A stretch of 64,000 bases of DNA from Hysterangium stoloniferum (Eukaryota > Basidiomycota > Agaricomycetes > Hysterangiales > Hysterangiaceae): contig WHVD01000016.1 in the NCBI GenBank assembly GCA_015178975.1, forward strand, positions 806,001 through 870,000, written 5' to 3'. Each line of letters starts with the position of its first letter. The first letter of the stretch is position 1. The position numbers and the translations under genes were made by a program. Under the pieces are notes generated by a model. That model was not told the DNA's origin and did no database searches. It worked only from the letters and a program-made list of their open reading frames with translations. Shown here piece after piece: positions 58,360 to 64,000 of the stretch.

Positions 58360-59190
58360 TGTTAGGACTGGAAAACCCACCAGGCTCTGGACCCCACCCT
58401 ATGTATATGCACCCAACTCTCTATATTGTACCCAAGGTACAGTTACAACTGGAGTACCCACTGGGACCCACATGTCACCCAATATGCACCAGTCATCAGA
58501 CTCCACTGGGCCCCCATGTCAACCTGTTTATACCCAACTCTCTGTGCCCATCGCCAGACTCTGACCAGACTCCCAGAACCCCTCTAACAGAGCATGTCAA
58601 CCTGTCTATATCTGACACTGTGTCTCATGTACCAGTTGTTGGACTCTGCTGGACCCACATGTCAACCTGTTTATACCCGATTCTCTGTGCCTGTCACCAG
58701 ACTCCAACTGGACTCCCACAACCCATCTAACAGAGCATAGAACCCCATTCCTGTTATGGTCGAATGACCTGTCATGTTTTGCACCCTGCTCCCATTCCAT
58801 TCTGTCCCTAACACCTAGGTTGGTGTTTACTTGTCTTATTTTATGTTTACTTGTTTTGCACCTCATTATTACCATATTTGGTATTGCATATATTTCAAAG
58901 TCTATATAGTCTCCCATACTCATGTACTTACAATCCAGTTTCAATCTCGAACTAGTTATGCCCCAAATACATCCTGATCCAGTCTCTACTTCTCTTGTCT
59001 GTCCACACACTCGATTTCCAGAACTCCCATGAGAACTCCAGAATCTACAGCTTCCTTGTAGGCATTCCATCAGCTCGAAATATGGACACCTGAATGAGTG
59101 TATGAGGGTGCAGCACATAAGCTGAAGCCAAGTCCATCTCAGTACCTCTGGTAATTATTCCATAAGGTAACAGTATATACTGTATGCACC
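58360..59190 (+). repeat. Divergent family C LTR
   Basis: Begins TGTTAGGACTGGAAAACCC and shares the family C order, including ctaacacctaggttggtgtt, cttacaatccag and, near the end, gtgcagcacataagctgaag. The right boundary and target duplication were not found. Confidence 0.55.
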
Positions 59191-59360
59191 CATAAGAGTC
59201 TATGTACCCACAGGCATACATAGTTAAAAATAGTAGAAAAAATAAGGAAAAATATAGGGAATATAATATGATGGAACAGTTACATTCCCCTGAGAAGGGT
59301 ATCTCTCACAATACTAGTTCATAAGGGTGAAGAGGTATTAGATAGAGTAGTACAATAGGG

Positions 59361-59839
59361 TGTTAGGATCCTATCATTTTTGGACCCCTGCAACTTGGGT
59401 TTTACCCTGGTACCCTGCTATTGGTATCCCTGACCATGGTATCCCTGACCATGGTGTCACCTGTGGGATCCCAATACATGTTTCTCTGTAGATTACTGTA
59501 ACAAATACACTCAGTTGATATGAAAAGGTGGTTCAACTATATTTGTTACCTGTAACAAATATGCTATGATGCATCTTTGGTAAGCTAATCATAACTGGAG
59601 ATGTGAAGATAGTAACTTACCTCAGTCAACATGAAAGGGTGGTTCAACTGAGGTATAGGGCTACAACTACAGTAGCTAAATAGGTTTCAACTAATATAAG
59701 GTCAAACATTGGTATTACATGTTTTGAGGTATGGCACAGCTTGATGTGGTTGTGTAAGCTTGATGTAGAATTGAGTGGTACTACTTAGTATGGTCATGTA
59801 GGCTTGACATTGACTAGGGCGCACAAGTCTATTTCAACA
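59361..59839 (-). mobile_element. 3' LTR of a copia element
   Basis: On the minus strand it starts TGTTGAAATAGACTTGTG at 59839, directly after the purine tract gcctgggggag, so it is the 3' LTR of the element whose pol end lies to the right. The left limit (TGTTAGGATCC at 59361) is tentative. A fragment of the same LTR recurs at 61072-61149. Confidence 0.65.
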
Positions 59840-59957
59840 CTCCCCCAGGCTCAGCACACTCTTGCAAAGTTGTAATGCAACACAATGTTTGTTGAAAAGC
59901 ACTCTAGCCAATGGTTTTGTGAATATGTCAGTAAGGTTGTCAGTGGATGGGATATGG
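59840..59957 (-). pseudogene. Copia pol C-terminal end
   Basis: The minus strand reads HIPSTDNLTDIFTKPLARVL and FNKHCVALQLCKSVLSLG, the conserved end of the copia polyprotein just before the polypurine tract. The rest of pol is cut away by the Tc1 element at 59960. Confidence 0.75.
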
Positions 59958-59959
59958 TA

Positions 59960-61071
59960 CAGTGACTCAAAAAAAAACCTTCACATGTTTTGTACTTCAG
60001 ACTTATATCCCTGATAACTCAAAGAATAAAAATGCAAAAATATCAAGAATATTTGTGAATATGCTCTATCATATCTAAGTATGGTGCCATTACATAAGCT
60101 CCAAATATGGAAATATTACAAATATTTATATACAAGAGACTCATGTGAAGGGTTTTTTTGCTGACCACTCTGACCCACAAAACTACTTATATTCAGTACT
60201 TGGTATAGCACCCTTTTCCTTCAAAGCAGCTGCAACCCTCCTAGACATACTCTCAATCAAATTCTGACACACCTCTGCATCAATCTTGTTCCACTCCTCC
60301 TCCACCCTTTCCCACAACTCCAGTATCCCTTTTGGTTCAACCTCATACTCCCCCAGCCTCCTCTTGATATGATCCCACAAGTGTTCAATGGGGTTGAGAT
60401 CTGGAGACTGTGCTGGCCATGGGAGGACATTGAAATTATTATTTTGAAACCAAGTCTGGGCTTTCTTGCAAGTATGCTTGGGGTCATTATCTTGCTGGAA
60501 GATGACATCATCCACAGATTTTCCTAATAGCTGAGGCTGGCTTGAAGGTCTTCCTCCATAATCTTGAGATAAAGGTCTCCATCCATCCTCCCATCTATCT
60601 TGCAAGCATACCCAGGTCATTCCCACAGCATGCACCACCATACCATCACAGATCCTCCTCCAAACTTCTGAGTCCCCTGAACCAGCCCATTACTCAAGCC
60701 CTCCCCAGTCTTTTTCCAGACCCACTTCCTCCCATCTGACCCCAACCTGTTGATTTTGGTTTCATCAGACCACACCACCTTCTTCCACCCCTCAACAGTC
60801 CAATGCTGATGTGCTATAGCAAAGTCCATCCTTGCCTTCCTATGCTTCTTGCTAAGAAGGGGCTTTTTCTTCTTTATCACAGCCTTCATCCCAACCATCT
60901 TGAGATAATTGCACACAGTTTGGGTAGAAATGGACTGGTTGGTGAGATTCCTAAGGGCTTTGGTCATGTCAACAGCAGTGTCAGCCTTCCCAGAACTGAT
61001 GAGATGCTGTGCATAGTGAATGTTGGTAGGGGAAAGCTTTGGGGGATGACCACCAATGGACTTAGAGAGAT
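59960..61071 (-). mobile_element. Tc1/mariner element inserted in copia, 5'-truncated
   Basis: The terminal sequence CAGTGACTCAAAAAAAAACC at 59960, preceded by TA, is its 3' end. The transposase reads leftward from 61071. The other terminal repeat is missing because a copia LTR fragment starts at 61072. Confidence 0.75.
60183..61071 (-). pseudogene. Tc1 transposase, nearly complete with frameshift
   Basis: Most of a Tc1-type DDE transposase: the second HTH region (GGHPPKLSPTNIHYAQ, KALRNLTNQSISTQT, AVIKKKKPLLSKKHRKARMD), first Asp in WTVEGWKKVVWSDETKIN, second Asp in FQQDNDPKHT, and Glu in SPDLNPIEHLWDHIKRRLG, ending at a stop at 60183-60185. One frameshift near 60617-60641, after GGGSVMVWW, breaks the frame, and the N-terminal HTH is lost at the truncated end. 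All three DDE residues are still visible. Confidence 0.85.
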
Positions 61072-61149
61072 GATGTAGAATTGAGTGGTACTACTTAGTA
61101 TGGTCATGTAGGCTTGACATTGACTTGGGCACACAAGTCTATTTCAACA
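61072..61149 (-). repeat. Copia LTR fragment
   Basis: Near-identical to 59764-59839 (gtggtactacttagtatggt and following), ending tctatttcaaca. It borders the truncated Tc1 element, marking a rearrangement. Confidence 0.65.
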
Positions 61150-61230
61150 ATTACCCTTTTGGCTATCCCATCCTGTCTCCATCCTGATGCTCTCCCATTA
61201 CCCATTCTACATGTATGTTTTATTTGCCAC

Positions 61231-61743
61231 TGTTACAACCAGAAAACCTGCCAGACTCTAGGCACTAACTTATATGCACCTGCACCCTACACACACCAAT
61301 TATCAGTTTACCAGAAAACCCGCCAGACTCCATATGTCAGACCTGTCCACACTCAACCTTTGTTACTTCATGTATCAGTCACCGGAATACCCACCAGACT
61401 CCATCCCTGTCTATCTCCGACCCTGTCCCACGCACCAGTCACTGGACCCCACTTGGAAAACCCGTCAGCCCTCTAACTGAGCTGTGTTCCCATTATGGTC
61501 AAATGACCTGTCATGATTCAGACTCCACTCCACTCCATCCAACCCATCTATCACTTGACCTCTGACTTATCTATCTTGACTCCCCAACCTCTCAACCCAC
61601 GAACCCCACCCAGACTCCCTGGGATTCCCATCCGCCTGTTTGAAATTGGACAAGACGATCTCACGAGGGTGCAGCCTATAAGCTGAAGCCAAGTCCTACT
61701 GGCTTTCCTGCAGGTTTCTCCAGAAACCCTCCATGTACACAAC
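61231..61743 (+). repeat. Family C LTR with internal deletion
   Basis: Starts TGTTACAACCAGAAAACC and ends ...ctccatgtacaca; about 510 bp against 816 bp for the intact copy at 62632. The shared motif cagcctataagctgaagcc is at about 61671-61690. No matching target duplication was found. Confidence 0.6.
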
Positions 61744-61971
61744 TTAAGCCACCTCACAACCTTTAGAATACCTATGGTTCATCACATTTAGTCTTAGCTT
61801 AATCCTTGTTCCTTTTCCCACTTCCCTTGATTCATCACAACTTCTCTCACTTCCATGATTGGCCTTCTGATCATCCATTATACTTTTGTATTAAAACCCT
61901 ATCATGTATGCTATACAGTGAGGGACAAAACCCTTCCAATGATTTTTAGTTGTGCAAAGATTCTTGAATAA

Positions 61972-62515
61972 TGTTAAGTGCCGTGTCAGGAACTTATTCC
62001 GGAACTATCGGAAAGTAACCAGGAAGTTGGGAACTATTGGATAGGGTCAGGACATCGGCTTCAGCCTATGTGCTGCGCCTCTACGCAAACGCTCAAAGTC
62101 CTTAATTTCAGAGGTGAGACTTACAATGGAAGATACGGATATTCAGAGTTCCGAAGAGTTCCGAATATCGAGCATACAGAAAGACGGGAGAAGGAATAAG
62201 AAACTAAGTCGATATCAGATCTAAGGTAAAGTACAAATTCGCGGAAACTAATATAAGTCTACTCGTTATTGTACTACAAACTAAGACCATAATAAGATGG
62301 AAATGGAAATGTTCTTAAAACGGAAATACAATAAGACACATTAGGGAGACAATATTCCGAAACAGGAATACAACAAACAAACGAGTGAATACTTGTCAAC
62401 GGACAAATTACCAAATGTGGAACAAGGGAATAACACGGATGATACGGTAACCATGATGTTCCGTAGTCGGGGATTGGAAGTCAGATATTGAGACATCCGG
62501 GAATGGGTCGTAACA
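61972..62515 (-). mobile_element. Solo LTR (family D) in Tc1
   Basis: TG...CA, 544 bp, flanked by AATAA (61967-61971 and 62516-62520). Matches the LTR at 32916-33606 in reverse but lacks its 21-bp array. Confidence 0.85.
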
Positions 62516-62631
62516 AATAACTCAAGAACTACTTTAACTACAGACCTGAAATTTGGTGGTTGGTTAGGTCTATATGTTATCTATATACCCTTAAAATATT
62601 ATGACATAAGCATTTGTATTTCCCATGCTAT

Positions 62632-63447
62632 TGTTAGGATATGTACAGGGCAGGTCTCCAGAGAAACCCATGGAATATCCGGTAGGACTTGGCTTCAGCT
62701 TATAGGCTGTGCCCTCACTAGATCGTGTTGTCCAATTTCAGACAGGTGGATGGGAATCCTGGGGAGTCTGGGTGGGGGTCGTGGGTTGAGGGGTCGTAGG
62801 TTGGAGGTCATAGGTTGTGAGTCGAGATAGGTGAGAGAGATAGATGCACCGGAGCCCGTGGGCTCCAACTAGTGTGAGCGGTATAATTCAAGTAGGAGTT
62901 TAGAGCAGAAAATGTATTAGATTACTGGGGGGAATCTAAGCTGATTTTCTGACTGGATTGTATGTACAACATCTGCCAGTTTAAATAGACCGTGGAGTGA
63001 ATGTCATACCAAATCCAGTAATGATGAAATGAAATGAGCAAAACATAAAACGGGAATAGTAAACACCAAATTGGTGTTAGGAATGGGATGGAACGGAGCG
63101 GAGTCTGAATGGTGACAAATCATAAACCATATCAGGAAATGGAGCGGAAGTGGAGTCTGAATTGTGACAGGTCATTTGACTAAAACGGGAATGGGGCTCT
63201 GTTAAAGAGGTGACAGGTTTTCTGAGTGGGGTCTGGTGACTGATGCGCAGGACGAGGTCAGAAATAGACAGAGACAGAGTCCGGTGGGTTTTCCGGTGAC
63301 TGAAACACAACGTAATGAAGACGAATGTAGATGAGTCTGACATATGGAGTCCGGTGGGAATTCTGGTAAACTGATAATGGGTGTGTATAGGGTGTGGGTG
63401 CGTATAAGTTAGTGCCCGGAGTCTGGGTGGGATTTCTGGTTGTAACA
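62632..63447 (-). mobile_element. Solo LTR (family C), intact 816 bp
   Basis: Starts TGTTACAACCAGAAATCC on the minus strand and ends CATATCCTAACA, flanked by GCTAT (62627-62631 and 63448-63452). The best reference copy of family C in the window. No internal region. Confidence 0.88.
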
Positions 63448-63634
63448 GCTATAAATAAAATAATGGCAAAATCACATTGGAAGGATTTTGTCTTGGTCAC
63501 ATGATTGGCACAAAACCTTATTGATTATCTGCAAATAAGGTTTTGTTTAATCATGTGACCTATCAAAATTAGATATATATATAACTGTTCACTTTCTAGT
63601 TCAACAACATCCCCACAACTCAACATTCTACACC

Positions 63635-64000
63635 ATGAAAGCTCTTACTCCTGCTCAGGTTAGCCACATTCTCACTTTGCTCAATAAGGGCAAGTCTGCT
63701 TCTCAGATCTCTGCAATCACTGGCAGAGGTCTGTCTACTACATTATATCCAAAATTCACTTTACCCATTGCCCATCACTTGCCAAAGCACCTGGTGGTTG
63801 TCCATACAAGCTTTCTCCCTCAGATATTCATTATTCCATCCAACAAATCACTTCTCAGAAGGCAGAACATGCCACTGAGGTCACCAAAATCCTTCAAAAT
63901 ATGACTGGAGAGTCCATTTCAGTGAAGACTGTTCATAGAGCACTCAAGAAGGCTGGAATGAGGGCTGTGATGAAGAGAAAAAGGCCTTTACTCACTAAGA
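63635..64000 (+). pseudogene. Tc1 transposase N-terminus, partial, frameshifted
   Basis: Starts MKALTPAQVSHILTLLNKGK and continues SASQISAITGRG, the first HTH. A frameshift near 63735 follows, after which another frame gives CPSLAKAPGGCPYKLSPSDI and then ESISVKTVHRALKKAGMRAV before the window ends. The catalytic domain lies beyond the edge. Confidence 0.8.

Larger units (their letters stand above)
61916..64000 (+). mobile_element. Tc1/mariner element with two nested LTRs, runs off the end
   Basis: Begins CAGTGAGGGACAAAACCC after TA (61914-61915). Its non-coding left part is split by solo LTRs at 61972-62515 and 62632-63447, then the transposase starts at 63635. A minus-strand copy of its first part lies at about 22430-22594. 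The 3' end is outside the window. Confidence 0.75.

Overview
The window looks like a TE-rich stretch of a basidiomycete (mushroom-forming, Agaricomycete-like) nuclear genome. The protein genes are split by many short introns (mostly 48-80 bp), one gene is a FunK1-type fungal protein kinase, and much of the sequence consists of nested LTR-retrotransposon remnants and Tc1/mariner elements. The species cannot be named from the sequence alone.

Layout. 0-18 kb is a mixed region with four intact spliced genes: an MFS transporter (2884-4788, +), a geranylgeranyl diphosphate synthase (8265-9660, -), an RmlD/MAT2B-like NAD(P)-binding protein (13591-14803, -) and a FunK1 kinase (15769-18079, +). Between them lie tRNA-Lys(CTT) repeat units, short solo LTRs and a foldback element. 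18.2-45.4 kb is almost entirely mobile DNA: a copia element broken by solo LTRs, a Tc1 element with an internal inversion, gypsy gag/protease/RT and integrase pieces, a spliced antisense gene inside a gypsy element, LTRs nested up to three deep, a complete TRIM, and copia fragments in inverted arrangement. 45.4-46.25 kb holds three tRNA-Lys(CTT) genes in repeat units like those near 6-8 kb. 46.48-55.31 kb is a compact gene island: proteasome subunit RPN3 (+), a signal-peptide/single-pass membrane protein (-) and an AFI1-like DENN-type trafficking protein (+). 55.3-64 kb returns to transposons: a second TRIM, copia pieces, two Tc1 copies and several LTRs.

The host genes do not form an obvious pathway. 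RPN3 works in the 26S proteasome lid, the AFI1-like protein in Arf-linked polarity and vesicle traffic, and GGPP synthase supplies the C20 isoprenoid precursor; no terpene cyclase or P450 was seen beside it. The main novelty is in the mobile fraction: a TRIM family with perfect target-site duplications, a spliced Zn2Cys6-like gene antisense to a gypsy element, tRNA-Lys units dispersed as about 400-bp repeats, and a short motif shared by LTR families that otherwise differ. Gene models, splice sites and target-site duplications were worked out by hand from reading frame and boundary sequence; no database search was run.
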